Source of the DNA: Nocardioides cremeus
Lineage (GTDB): Bacteria > Actinomycetota > Actinomycetes > Propionibacteriales > Nocardioidaceae
Assembly: GCF_030518195.1 (NCBI RefSeq)
Contig: NZ_JAULSC010000010.1
Location: forward strand, 1 to 64,000
Reading direction: 5' to 3'
DNA: 64,000 nt
Part shown: positions 9,889 through 17,604 of the stretch, piece after piece
How the letters are laid out: each line of letters starts with the position of its first letter
How positions within the stretch are numbered: the stretch's first letter is position 1
Notes under the pieces: model-generated
The model's database searches: none
Seen by the model: only the letters and a program-made list of their open reading frames with translations
Told to the model about the DNA's origin: nothing
Position numbers and translations under genes: made by a program

Positions 9889-10194
9889 TCAGTCGGGGCG
9901 TGACATCCGGATGCCTTCGGCGACTGCTCCGACGGTCCCGGAGAAGATGCCGCCAGCGAGCAGGACCCCACCGAGCACCACGAGGGTGCCGTCGACGGCG
10001 CTGACCCACATGCCGAGGCCGGCCGCGACCAGGCCGAGGCCCAGCACGATGTAGAGCAGGGCGCCGACCTCCCACTCCTTAGTCGTGCCGGTGCTCCGCC
10101 AGTCGAGGTCGGTGTCGCCGCAGACCGGGCAGGTCTCGGCCTTGTCGGGTGCCTCGTGACCGCGGGAGCACTGCCAGGACCAGTTCGACGCCAT
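9889..10194 (-). CDS. Small zinc-ribbon membrane protein
   Basis: A 101-residue protein. The N-terminal half has a single Cys4-like zinc ribbon made by WQCSRGHE and CPVCGDTD (three cysteines and a histidine), and the C-terminal half has two hydrophobic helices separated by a short loop (residues 45-90). It looks like an actinobacterial membrane protein of unknown function; the ribbon probably faces the cytoplasm. It is transcribed away from the LigB-like gene and toward the rhomboid gene. I do not recognise a named family. Confidence 0.65.
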   Translation of the reverse strand: MASNWSWQCSRGHEAPDKAETCPVCGDTDLDWRSTGTTKEWEVGALLYIVLGLGLVAAGLGMWVSAVDGTLVVLGGVLLAGGIFSGTVGAVAEGIRMSRPD

Positions 10195-10268
10195 GGGAGG
10201 ACCTCAGTGGAGGTCGCGGCCCGGGTCAAGCGCATGCGGGGTGGGTCGGCCTGGCTATCGTCCTGGGT

Positions 10269-10859
10269 GTGATGAGCCCCGGGGTCAAGGTCGCGCTGGT
10301 GCCGGGGGTGCTGGCGCTGCTGCCGGCGTACGCGGGGCGGACCGATCCCATCGCTGAGCTGCGGGGTGCTTGTCTGGCTGCGGTCGAGTGGCTGGGGGAA
10401 GACGTCCTGGTCGTGGCTGATCCGCAGGGGAGGCGGGTGGCTGAGGCGCTGGGTGCGTCACCGGGTCTCGGCGACGGTCGTCGCCGGGGCTCCTCGCTGC
10501 TCGACCAACGGCGCGACGGTGGTTTCGAGACGGTTGCTAGCGCAACCTCCTCAACCGGCGTTGGTGCGTCGTCGGTGTTGGTGGTGGCGAACGGGTCGGC
10601 GCGGCGGTCGGAGAAGGCTCCGGGGCACCTCGATGAACGGGCGGCTGCGTACGACGCGGAGCTCGAGAAGGCGCTGCGAGCGGGGGACGTTGACGCGCTG
10701 CGTGCGCTCGACCCAAGTCTCGCTGAGGAATTGATGGTCGGGAATGTGGCTGGATTCGTGCGGCTCGGGGACCTGCTGACGCCGGGTCTGGCGCCCGAGG
10801 TGGACTACGCCGACGACCCGTTCGGAGTGCAATACTGGGTCATGCGCTGGAGCGCTTGA
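10269..10859 (+). CDS. LigB-like (class III extradiol dioxygenase subunit B-like) protein interrupted by a repeat
   Basis: About 196 residues. The start (VALVPGVLALLPAYAG) followed by DPIAELRGACLAAV and VLVVADPQG resembles actinobacterial proteins annotated as class III extradiol dioxygenase subunit B-like, and the C-terminus (DPFGVQYWVMRW) fits too. No metal-ligand His pair is obvious, so catalysis is doubtful. Residues about 64-98 (RRRGSSLLDQRRDGG) are not family sequence but the translation of a REP-like repeat inserted in frame (10457-10563), so the protein may be impaired. A -10-like TATCGT ends 7 nt before GTG 10269, suggesting leaderless expression. Confidence 0.6.
   Translation: MMSPGVKVALVPGVLALLPAYAGRTDPIAELRGACLAAVEWLGEDVLVVADPQGRRVAEALGASPGLGDGRRRGSSLLDQRRDGGFETVASATSSTGVGASSVLVVANGSARRSEKAPGHLDERAAAYDAELEKALRAGDVDALRALDPSLAEELMVGNVAGFVRLGDLLTPGLAPEVDYADDPFGVQYWVMRWSA
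10457..10563. repeat. REP-like dispersed element inside a coding region
   Basis: The block shares its left end (GTCACCGGGT, CGGCGACGGTCGTCGC) and centre (GCTCCTCGCTGCTCGACCAA) with copies at 24971-25052 and 25364-25455. It ends in a hairpin GGTTGC-tagc-GCAACC (10532-10547) and CTCAACC. Here it lies within the LigB-like reading frame without breaking it. Confidence 0.7.
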
Positions 10860-10932
10860 ATTTTTTCCTCGGACCGGCCGAGTACCCATTCCTGGTGACG
10901 ACCGGCGATGCGATTGGGTCGTTCCATGAGGG

Positions 10933-11094
10933 ATGGACGCACGACGGTGGTGGTGGCATCGGTCTCGCACTCCTGACGAGGCCACTCTCGAAGAGCTCAT
11001 CGAGCACTTCTGCGACCCACGCAAGGCTGCGAAGGCCGAGCGTCGGTGGGCACGGCATCGCCACCCTGGCGACGTCGCCCAGACCGGCGCCTGA
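10933..11094 (+). CDS. Possible small protein of 53 residues
   Basis: The frame from ATG 10933 to TGA 11092 encodes a basic start (ARRWWWHRSR) followed by an amphipathic segment ATLEELIEHFCDP and a Lys/Arg-rich tail. The second half has coding-like composition, but there is no clear ribosome binding site and no family match that I know. It may be the tail of a decayed gene in the 270-nt gap before gpgS. The rest of this gap holds nothing else I can name. Confidence 0.2.
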   Translation: MDARRWWWHRSRTPDEATLEELIEHFCDPRKAAKAERRWARHRHPGDVAQTGA

Positions 11095-11132
11095 CGACAG
11101 CCCATTGGGCAGGTCCTGACTAGTCTCGCCGG

Positions 11133-12095
11133 GTGACCTCAAGCTCTCAGTCCCACATCGCCACCGCGCGGTGGGACGACTGGTCGCTGGCTGAACTCGT
11201 CGAGGCCAAGGGCGAGCACCGGGTCAGCCTGGTGGTGCCGGCGCGCAACGAGGAGGGCACCGTCGGGGAGGTGGTGGCCCGCACCCGTGAGGCGCTGATG
11301 GAGACCGTCGCGCTCGTCGACGAGCTGGTGGTCATCGACTCCGACTCCACCGACACCACCTTCGCCGTCGCCACCGACGCGGGCGCCTCGGTGCACCGCT
11401 CCCGGGAGGTGCGGCCCGACCTGGGCAGCCACCCCGGCAAGGGCGAGGCCATGTGGAAGTCGCTCTTCGTCACGACCGGCGACCTGATCGTCTTCATGGA
11501 CGCCGACCTGCTCGACTGGGACACCCACTTCGTGCCCGGCCTGCTCGGCCCGCTGCTCACCCGCCCGCAGGTCTCGCTGGTCAAGGGCTTCTACGAGCGC
11601 CCAGGCGCCGACGGCCTGCAGGGCGGGCGGGTCACCGAGCTCGTCGCCCGGCCCTGGCTGGCGCTGCGCCACCCCGAGCTCGCCGGCCTGGTGCAGCCGC
11701 TGGCCGGGGAGTGGGCGGTGCGCCGCTCGCTCTTCGAGTCGCTGTCGGTGCCGACCGGGTACGCCGTCGAGCTCGCCGCCCTGGTCGACACCGCCCGGCT
11801 GCACGGCATCGAGGCCATCGCCCAGGTCGACCTCGGGCTGCGCTCGCACCACCAGCAGCCGCTGCTCGACCTCGGCGCGATGGCCACCCAGATCCTGGCG
11901 GCGATGCTGGCCCGTGAGCCGGGGGACGAGTCGTCTGCCGGCTCGCTGGGGGCCGAGGTGGCGCTGCGCCAGTTCCGCCCCGGTGAGGGCGGCGCCGAGC
12001 CGCTCGAGCGCGGCGTACCGACCCTCGAGCGGCCGCCGGCTCGACTTTTCACCCCCGGTCCTGCCGACTCCGCCCCGCACGAGCCGACTGCTTGA
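11133..12095 (+). CDS. gpgS: Glucosyl-3-phosphoglycerate synthase
   Basis: A 320-residue GT-A glycosyltransferase (GT81 type) that transfers glucose from a nucleotide sugar to 3-phosphoglycerate, the first step to glucosylglycerate and, in mycobacteria, methylglucose lipopolysaccharide. Motifs: VSLVVPARNEEGTVGEVV at residues 30-47, ELVVIDSDSTDTT, the PGKGEAMWKSL loop, the metal-binding VFMDADLLDW, and PLAGEWAVRR with PTGYAVELA in the acceptor part. The start GTG 11133 follows TAGTCT by 6 nt, a leaderless pattern. The histidine kinase downstream begins 4 nt after its stop. Confidence 0.9.
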   Translation: MTSSSQSHIATARWDDWSLAELVEAKGEHRVSLVVPARNEEGTVGEVVARTREALMETVALVDELVVIDSDSTDTTFAVATDAGASVHRSREVRPDLGSHPGKGEAMWKSLFVTTGDLIVFMDADLLDWDTHFVPGLLGPLLTRPQVSLVKGFYERPGADGLQGGRVTELVARPWLALRHPELAGLVQPLAGEWAVRRSLFESLSVPTGYAVELAALVDTARLHGIEAIAQVDLGLRSHHQQPLLDLGAMATQILAAMLAREPGDESSAGSLGAEVALRQFRPGEGGAEPLERGVPTLERPPARLFTPGPADSAPHEPTA

Positions 12096-12099
12096 GAAG

Positions 12100-13206
12100 A
12101 TGGCGCCGATGGGCGCGGGGGACGGTCACGCGGTGGCGACGAGCAGCGAGCTGCTGCGCGCGACCCTCGACGCGGTGCCCGACGCGGTCATCGTGGTCGG
12201 CGAGGACGGGGTGATCACCGCCGCCAACACCCAGGTCGAGCCGGTCTTCGGCTACCGGCCCAACGAGCTCGAGGGCCAGCGCATCGAGGTGCTGGTGCCG
12301 CCGCGGCTGCGCGCCACCCATCCCGGGCGGCGCAACGGCTACAGCCACCGGCCGATGGGGCTGCTGCAGCTGCCGGCGTACCGGCGCGACGGGGTGGAGT
12401 TCCCCGCCGAGATCTCGCTGGCCTCGGTGCCGTTCGGCGAGACCCGGCTCGCGGTCGCGACGGTGCGCGACATCACCGAGCGGCTGCGGCTCGAGGCGGA
12501 GGCCGACCGGCTGCGCGACGAGCTGCTGGCTACCGTCACCCACGAGCTGCGCACCCCGCTGACCTCGATCATCGGCTACGCCGAGCTGCTCGACGAGCTC
12601 GAGCACGACACGCTCAGCCCGCTGGGGCGCGACATGCTCGAGAAGGTCCGCGCCAACGCCGACCGCGAGCTGCGCCTGGTCACCGACCTGCTCACCCTCG
12701 CCGTCGGCAACCTCGACCAGATCCGGTTGCGGCTGCAGGACGTCGACGTGCTCGCGCTGGCCACCGAGGTCGTCACAGACCGACGTCGCGACGCACGTCG
12801 CAAGAGCGTGGCGCTGCACGTGGTCGGCGACGCCGACGCCCTGCCGACGGTGCGCGGCGACCGGCACCGGCTCACCCAGGTCGTCGACAACCTGGTCGCC
12901 AACGCCGTGAAGTTCACCCCCGCCGGCGGTCGCGTCGACGTGACCGTCAGCGCGCTCGCCGACTCGGTCGTCATCACGGTCGCCGACACCGGCTCGGGCA
13001 TCGAGCCCGCGGAGCAGAAGAAGGTCTTCGAGCGGCTCTACCGCAGCCGCAGCGCCACGTCGGGCCAGGTGCCCGGCACCGGCCTGGGCCTCGCGCTCGT
13101 GCACGGCATCGTCGAGGCGCACCGCGGCAGCGTCGCCCTGACCAGCACCCCCGGCGAGGGCACCACCGTGACCGTGCAGCTGCCGCAGCGCCAGCCCGAC
13201 GACTGA
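12100..13206 (+). CDS. PAS-domain sensor histidine kinase
   Basis: About 368 residues with no membrane segment. An N-terminal PAS domain (residues about 20-125, with the typical VFGYRPNELEGQ and RDGVEFPAEISL elements) is followed by a HisKA domain with phospho-acceptor His148 in TVTHELRTPLTSIIGY, then a HATPase domain with N box NLVANAVKFTP, G1 VADTGSGI and G2 GTGLGLALV. It is an orphan: no response regulator is adjacent. Translation may be coupled to gpgS. Either ATG 12100 or ATG 12109 could start it; GAGAAG is better spaced for 12109. Confidence 0.88.
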   Translation: MAPMGAGDGHAVATSSELLRATLDAVPDAVIVVGEDGVITAANTQVEPVFGYRPNELEGQRIEVLVPPRLRATHPGRRNGYSHRPMGLLQLPAYRRDGVEFPAEISLASVPFGETRLAVATVRDITERLRLEAEADRLRDELLATVTHELRTPLTSIIGYAELLDELEHDTLSPLGRDMLEKVRANADRELRLVTDLLTLAVGNLDQIRLRLQDVDVLALATEVVTDRRRDARRKSVALHVVGDADALPTVRGDRHRLTQVVDNLVANAVKFTPAGGRVDVTVSALADSVVITVADTGSGIEPAEQKKVFERLYRSRSATSGQVPGTGLGLALVHGIVEAHRGSVALTSTPGEGTTVTVQLPQRQPDD

Positions 13207-13258
13207 GACCGGCTCCGGGAGGTGCGTCACCGGCGCCCCCGCGGGTCGTTGGGAGGGC

Positions 13259-14200
13259 ATGCGTCGCCTCCCCGCCGTCCTGGTCGTGCTCCTCACCGCC
13301 CTGGGTCTCGCGGGCGCGCTCGTGCCCGCCGGCGCGGTGGCCGCCGAGCGCTACCCGGTGCCCTACAACTTCCTGCCGTACGCCATGCTTGGCGGCGCGC
13401 AGACCGACGCGCCCGGCACCAACGACTGGGACTGCCGGCCCACCCGGCGGCACCCGCGCCCGGTGGTGCTGGTGCACGGCACCTTCGGCAACCAGTCCAC
13501 CAACTGGCAGACCTACGGGCCGCTGCTGGCCAACGAGGGCTACTGCGTCTTCGCGCTCACCTACGGCGTCGACGACATCGGCGGGCCGGCGACCGAGCCC
13601 CTCGGCGGGATGCGGCGGATGCAGTCGAGCGCGCGCGAGCTCAAGCGCTTCGTCGCCGACGTACGACGCGCCACCGGCGCCCGCAAGGTCGACCTGGTCG
13701 GGCACTCCCAGGGCACCCTGATGCCGAGCTGGTACGTGAAGTTCCTCGGCGGCGCGAAGCACGTCAGGCGGTACGTCTCGATCGCGCCGCTGTGGCACGG
13801 CACCCAGGTCGCCGGCGCCGCCGCGCTGACCGGCGGTGCCTTCGGCGCGCCGGTGGACTCCTCGGTGCCGTTCTGCGTGGCGTGCGGGCAGTTCTCACCC
13901 GACTCGCGGTTCGTGCGCAGGATCCGTCGCGGCGGGGTCGCGGTCGAGGGCATCGACTACACCAACATCATGACCCGCTACGACCAGCTGGTGGTGCCCT
14001 ACACCTCGGGCATCGAGCGGGGGATGACCAACATCGTCGTGCAGGACGAGTGCGCCACCGACTACGCCGAGCACTTCCAAGTCGCCGCCGACCCGGTCGC
14101 GGCCGGGCACGTGCTCGACGCGCTCGACCCGCGTCGTCGTACGCCGGTCGGGTGCGAGGTGGTGCTGCCGTTCGTCGGCGGCCCGCCGCCGGCTGGCTGA
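13259..14200 (+). CDS. Secreted triacylglycerol lipase-like alpha/beta hydrolase
   Basis: A 313-residue secreted esterase or lipase. A signal peptide covers residues 1-29 (ALVPAGAVAA end). The oxyanion strand is PVVLVHGTFGNQSTNW, and the nucleophile elbow is LVGHSQGTLMPSWY; the acid and His (probably EHFQVAADPV...GH near residue 280) complete the triad. It matches actinobacterial extracellular lipases acting on acylglycerols. Cysteines at 59, 98, 204 and 207 suggest disulfides. It is followed by two strong inverted repeats before the MFS gene. Confidence 0.85.
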   Translation: MRRLPAVLVVLLTALGLAGALVPAGAVAAERYPVPYNFLPYAMLGGAQTDAPGTNDWDCRPTRRHPRPVVLVHGTFGNQSTNWQTYGPLLANEGYCVFALTYGVDDIGGPATEPLGGMRRMQSSARELKRFVADVRRATGARKVDLVGHSQGTLMPSWYVKFLGGAKHVRRYVSIAPLWHGTQVAGAAALTGGAFGAPVDSSVPFCVACGQFSPDSRFVRRIRRGGVAVEGIDYTNIMTRYDQLVVPYTSGIERGMTNIVVQDECATDYAEHFQVAADPVAAGHVLDALDPRRRTPVGCEVVLPFVGGPPPAG

Positions 14201-14231
14201 TCGCCCGTCAGCGTCTGGCGGGACGTGAGGA

Positions 14232-14278
14232 CGCCAGACCCGTCGCCACTGGGGGGTGTGTACGCGACGGGCCTGGCG
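14232..14278 (+). terminator. 15-bp stem hairpin after the lipase gene
   Basis: CGCCAGACCCGTCGC (14232-14246) pairs with GCGACGGGCCTGGCG (14264-14278) with one G-U wobble and a 17-nt loop. It starts 32 nt after the lipase stop and is a likely intrinsic terminator without T-run. Confidence 0.5.
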
Positions 14279-14317
14279 CCACCTGTTCTGTTCCCTGGAG
14301 TCGGCGGTCCACACATC

Positions 14318-14355
14318 CGACCCGGGAAATTCCAGGATTTTTCTTTCCCGGGTCG
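14318..14355. promoter_or_regulatory. Perfect 12-bp inverted repeat before the MFS exporter
   Basis: CGACCCGGGAAA (14318-14329) and TTTCCCGGGTCG (14344-14355) are perfect complements around a 14-nt T-rich spacer, 25 nt before the MFS start. It could be a repressor operator for the exporter or a leader hairpin. No regulator is adjacent. Confidence 0.45.
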
Positions 14356-14379
14356 AAGGACGGTGCGAGGGTGGCGGGA

Positions 14380-15762
14380 ATGCGGAGCCGTGCCGCGGAG
14401 TTGGGAGAGATCGTGCCCATCGACGACTCACGCCGCGTGTCCATGCTGATCGGCGTGCTCTTCGGGGTCGCCGGGATGGGCTCGGCAGCGGCCGCCGTCG
14501 CGCTGCCCGCGCTGGGCCAGGACTTCGGCATCGGCGTCGGCTCCACCGCCTGGACGATCAGCCTCTACGCGCTGATGTTCGCGGTCACCACCGCGCTCTA
14601 CGGCCGCTTCTCCGACCTCGTCGGCATCCGCACCCCGCTGCTCGTCGGCATCGGCCTGATGACCGGTGGCGCGCTGCTGGCGGCGCTGGCGCCGACGTAC
14701 GGCGTGCTCCTCTTCGCCCGGCTCGTGCAGGGCGCGGGCGCCGCGGCCGTCCCGACGCTCGGGGTGGCGATCCTCAGCGGCCGGTACGACGGCGCCGTGC
14801 GCGGGCTGGCCCTCGGCCGTCTGGCCGGCACCGCGGCCGCCGTGACCAGCCTCGGCCCGCTGCTCGGCGGGCTCACCGAGGCTGCCTTCGGGTGGCGCGC
14901 GGTGATGGCCATCCCGATGCTCGGCGCGCTGGTGATCCCGTTCGTGTGGCGGGCGCTGACCACCGAGGGCAGCGGGGCGCGCCTCGACGTGCTCGGCGCG
15001 ATCCTGGTCGCGCTGACCGCCGCCGGGCTGGTGCTGCTGATCCAGTCGCCCTCGACCGGTCTGGTGATCGCGCTCGTCGGGCTGCTGCTGCTCGGGCTCG
15101 GGACCCCACTGGTGGCGCTGCAGGTGCGGCGCCGACCCGACGGGTTCCTGCCCCGCGACGTGATCCGCAACCCCGTGGTGGTGCGCTCGGCGCTGGCCGC
15201 CGCGGCGGTGCCGGCCGCCTGGTTCGGGCTGCTGATCGCGGTGCCTGCGGTGCTGGTCGGCGAGGCCGGCTGGGAGCCCTGGCAGGTCGGGGTGCTGCTG
15301 CTGCCGTCCTCGGTCGTGGCGGTGCTGATGCCCCGGTTCACGGGGCCGTTGCTCACCCGGATCGGTGCGGTGCGCACGCTGGCCATCGGCGCTGTCGCCT
15401 CGTCGGCGGCGCTCTTCCTCGCCGCGTGGGGCTCCGCTGTGCTCTCTCCTGTGCTGCTCGCCCTGGTGCTGATCCTGGTCACCTTCGCCTTCGGCGCCGG
15501 CCAGCCCGCGCTCTCGGCCTCGGTCGGTGAGGCGGTGCAGGTGCACGTGCGCGGTGTCGCCCTCGGCATCGCGACCCTCGTCTTCATGACCGGTGGCTCC
15601 GTCGGCTCCGCCATGGTCGGCGGGCTCGGTGGCGTCACCGGGCTGCCGTGGGCGCTTGCGATCCTCGGGGTGCTTCCGCTGGTCGGCATGACCGCGCTGA
15701 TCCCGATCCTGCGGAGCTCGCCGGCCGCTGTGCTGGCTGAGGCTGACGTCGAGCTCGACTGA
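14380..15762 (+). CDS. MFS drug-exporter-type transporter
   Basis: A 460-residue major facilitator with 12-14 hydrophobic helices. The family signature is visible after helix 2 (YGRFSDLVGIRTPLLVG) and in helix 4 (LFARLVQGAGAAAVPTLGVAIL, the motif-C-like region of drug/H+ antiporters of the DHA2 type). It probably exports a hydrophobic compound by proton antiport; the substrate is unknown. GTG 14413, preceded by GGGAGAG, is an alternative start that would remove 11 residues. The leader carries a perfect inverted repeat, so regulated expression is plausible. Confidence 0.85.
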   Translation: MRSRAAELGEIVPIDDSRRVSMLIGVLFGVAGMGSAAAAVALPALGQDFGIGVGSTAWTISLYALMFAVTTALYGRFSDLVGIRTPLLVGIGLMTGGALLAALAPTYGVLLFARLVQGAGAAAVPTLGVAILSGRYDGAVRGLALGRLAGTAAAVTSLGPLLGGLTEAAFGWRAVMAIPMLGALVIPFVWRALTTEGSGARLDVLGAILVALTAAGLVLLIQSPSTGLVIALVGLLLLGLGTPLVALQVRRRPDGFLPRDVIRNPVVVRSALAAAAVPAAWFGLLIAVPAVLVGEAGWEPWQVGVLLLPSSVVAVLMPRFTGPLLTRIGAVRTLAIGAVASSAALFLAAWGSAVLSPVLLALVLILVTFAFGAGQPALSASVGEAVQVHVRGVALGIATLVFMTGGSVGSAMVGGLGGVTGLPWALAILGVLPLVGMTALIPILRSSPAAVLAEADVELD

Positions 15763-15771
15763 GGCACCCGC

Positions 15772-15838
15772 GCGGTTTCCCCGGGTACCCGGGGAACCCG
15801 TAGGCGTTGGGGTGTTGCAACACCCGAACGCCTACGGG
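15772..15838. repeat. Double palindrome repeat downstream of MFS gene
   Basis: Two hairpins in tandem. The first centres on CCCCGGGTACCCGGGG (15774-15798 with flanks GGTTT/AACC). The second has arms CCCGTAGGCGTT (15797-15808) and AACGCCTACGGG (15827-15838) around GGGTGTTGCAACACCC (15810-15825). The first unit, with flanks, is repeated as a 31-nt identical inverted copy at 54272-54302, and the inner core of the second recurs at 44546-44561. It also serves as a likely terminator of the MFS gene. Confidence 0.75.
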
Positions 15839-15901
15839 ATTGGCCCAACGCCTCGTGCGCGGTGACTCCGGGCGCCTCCGCGCGTAGGAAGGGGGCTCTT
15901 C

Positions 15902-15937
15902 TTGACTGCCGCTCTATCTATCGAGTTACGATAGATA
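15902..15937 (+). promoter_or_regulatory. Promoter and overlapping operator of the DUF2975-HTH operon
   Basis: TTGACT (15902-15907) and TACGAT (15927-15932) form a promoter-like pair with a 19-nt spacer. A perfect inverted repeat TATCTATCG-agtta-CGATAGATA (15915-15937) covers the -10 region. This AT-rich palindrome stands out sharply in the high-GC background and is a strong candidate operator, probably for the HTH protein encoded by the second gene. Confidence 0.7.
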
Positions 15938-15964
15938 TACGTTGTTGGTCGAGAGGAGCCCGCG

Positions 15965-16471
15965 ATGAACTCACGAGTGGTCCTGGTCCTGCGAGGCGTG
16001 ATCGGGCTGGCCCTGGTCGGCTCGCTGGGCGTGCAGGCCCTGCTGGGCTTCCAGCTCTGGCTCGACCGCGGCGAGGACCGCGCCGACCTTCGCATCCCGC
16101 TCGTGGTGCTCCTGGTCGTGGGCGTCGTGGCGCTGCAGGTGATCGGGGTGGAGATCTGGCGGCTGCTGACGATGGTGCGCCACGGCACGGTCTTCTCCTT
16201 CGCGGCCTTCCGCCACGTCGACCGCGTGATCGCCGCCATCGGCGCCGGAGCCGTGGTGGTGCTCGGGCTCGCCGTGCTGGCGGCGTACGCCAACCGCACG
16301 ACGCCCGGCGACGAGATCGCGCCCGGGGTGGTCGGGATCGTCTGCGGGCTGGCGCTGGTGGTCGCGGGGGTGGCGCTGGTGGTCTACGTGATGCGGACCC
16401 TGCTGGCGCAGGCGGTCGCGCTCGACGACGAGACCAAGCAGCTGCAGGCCGAGCTCGACGGGGTCATCTGA
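15965..16471 (+). CDS. DUF2975 membrane protein
   Basis: A 168-residue membrane protein with four hydrophobic helices (residues about 5-30, 45-65, 85-105 and 115-140) and a short charged C-terminus (DDETKQLQAELDG). Length and helix pattern fit DUF2975 proteins, which are commonly followed by a small YozG-type HTH regulator, as here. The function is unknown; the pairing suggests a membrane sensor or a stress-regulated membrane protein controlled by the regulator. GAGAGGAG precedes ATG 15965. Its stop overlaps the next start by one base. Confidence 0.75.
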   Translation: MNSRVVLVLRGVIGLALVGSLGVQALLGFQLWLDRGEDRADLRIPLVVLLVVGVVALQVIGVEIWRLLTMVRHGTVFSFAAFRHVDRVIAAIGAGAVVVLGLAVLAAYANRTTPGDEIAPGVVGIVCGLALVVAGVALVVYVMRTLLAQAVALDDETKQLQAELDGVI

Positions 16472-16698
16472 TGCCGATCGTCGTCGACATCGACGTGATG
16501 CTCGCGCGCCGCAAGATGGCCGTCGGCACGCTCGCCGACCGGGTCGGGATCACCCCCGCCAACCTGGCGGTGCTCAAGAACGGGCGGGCCAAGGCGGTGC
16601 GGTTCAGCACCCTCGAGGCGCTCTGCGAGGTCCTCGACTGCCAGCCCGGCGACCTGCTGCGCTGGGAGCCCGACCCCTCGGAGCCGGCGGAGTCGTGA
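16471..16698 (+). CDS. Small Xre/YozG-type HTH regulator
   Basis: A 75-residue Cro/C1-type DNA-binding protein (MLARRKMAVGTLADRVGITPANLAVLKNGRA as helices 1-3, then FSTLEALCEVLDCQPGDLLRW). The size and the CQPGDLL ending are typical of the YozG-like family. It starts at ATG 16471, overlapping the DUF2975 stop, so the two are translationally coupled. It probably represses its own operon by binding the palindrome at 15915-15937; this is inferred from position only. Confidence 0.85.
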   Translation: MPIVVDIDVMLARRKMAVGTLADRVGITPANLAVLKNGRAKAVRFSTLEALCEVLDCQPGDLLRWEPDPSEPAES

Positions 16699-16702
16699 CG
16701 GT

Positions 16703-17521
16703 TTAGCCGCCCGGCACCAGCCCGGCCTCGCGGAAGGCCGCCTCGAGGCTGGTCGCGATCAGCTCGTGGCCCGCGTCGAGCGGGTTGCCGGCGGGACCGG
16801 TGGGCAGGTCGGCGAAGCCCTGCTTGGTCGGTCGCAGCACCAGCGTGTCCTCGACCGCGCGCCACGCCTGCGTCATCGCCGTCTCGTCCTTCGCGCTGAC
16901 GCCGTCGGGGCGGAACGAGCTGATCGCGACCATCGGCGCGTCGGGCAGGTCGGCGGCGATCCGGTCGCCGAACTCGGCGATCGCCGAGGTCACCGCGTCG
17001 ACGTCGGGGTCGGGCCCCGCGTAGTCGGCCTGCACCAGCACGGCGTCGGGGTCGATCTCGGCGAGCGGGGCGTCGGACCACAGGTCGGAGACCGTGGCGC
17101 CTGATTCTCCGGGGGACACGTAGCTCGCGCCGGGCTCGGCGACCACCCGCACGTCCCAGCCCAGCTCGTTGCCCAGCCGAGCGGCGTACGACGCGTCGTC
17201 GCCGGAGGCGCCGTCACCGGCTGCCCAGCCGTCGCCGACCAGCAGCAGCACCGGGCGGGGCCGGTTGGCGGTCGGGGTCAGGGTCGAGAAGGTCGGCGGC
17301 TCGTACGCCGGCTGCTCCGGCTCGGGCTCCGCCGTCGGCAGGCCCGGGGCGTCGGGCAGGTCCTCGTCGCGCGAGCCCGGATCGACGACCGACTCGACGT
17401 CGGTGTCGGTGGCCACCTGGTCGTTCCAGCGCGACCAGGCATAGCCGGTGCCGCCCACGACCCCGACCGCCAGCAGCGCGACCAGGATCGCCGCGACCGG
17501 TGCTTCTCGACGTCGACCCAC
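16703..17521 (-). CDS. Membrane-anchored SGNH-hydrolase-like protein
   Basis: About 272 residues. An N-terminal membrane anchor (AAILVALLAVGVVGGTGYAW) is followed by an acidic, proline-rich linker and an SGNH/GDSL-like domain: PVLLLVGDGWAAGDGA takes the place of the usual GDS block, with VLVQADYAGPDPD at the block-III position and DAGHELIATSL near the C-terminus. The catalytic Ser appears replaced, since the block reads G-D-G, so hydrolase activity is doubtful. GTG 17521 is chosen because upstream in-frame starts would overlap the divergent CueP gene; the start is uncertain. Confidence 0.6.
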   Translation of the reverse strand: MGRRREAPVAAILVALLAVGVVGGTGYAWSRWNDQVATDTDVESVVDPGSRDEDLPDAPGLPTAEPEPEQPAYEPPTFSTLTPTANRPRPVLLLVGDGWAAGDGASGDDASYAARLGNELGWDVRVVAEPGASYVSPGESGATVSDLWSDAPLAEIDPDAVLVQADYAGPDPDVDAVTSAIAEFGDRIAADLPDAPMVAISSFRPDGVSAKDETAMTQAWRAVEDTLVLRPTKQGFADLPTGPAGNPLDAGHELIATSLEAAFREAGLVPGG

Positions 17522-17604
17522 CCTGGTGAGTGTAGGGACGGCCGGCGCTCTTGGCCGATCCGGGAGGATGGCCGCACGACCCGCCCGCCTGAGAGGAACT
17601 ACTC

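Noticed and set aside
13222-14379. Apparent fusion of a long Arg-rich region with the MFS transporter
   Set aside because: The upstream part is the out-of-frame shadow of the secreted lipase. Transporter homology starts only after 14380.
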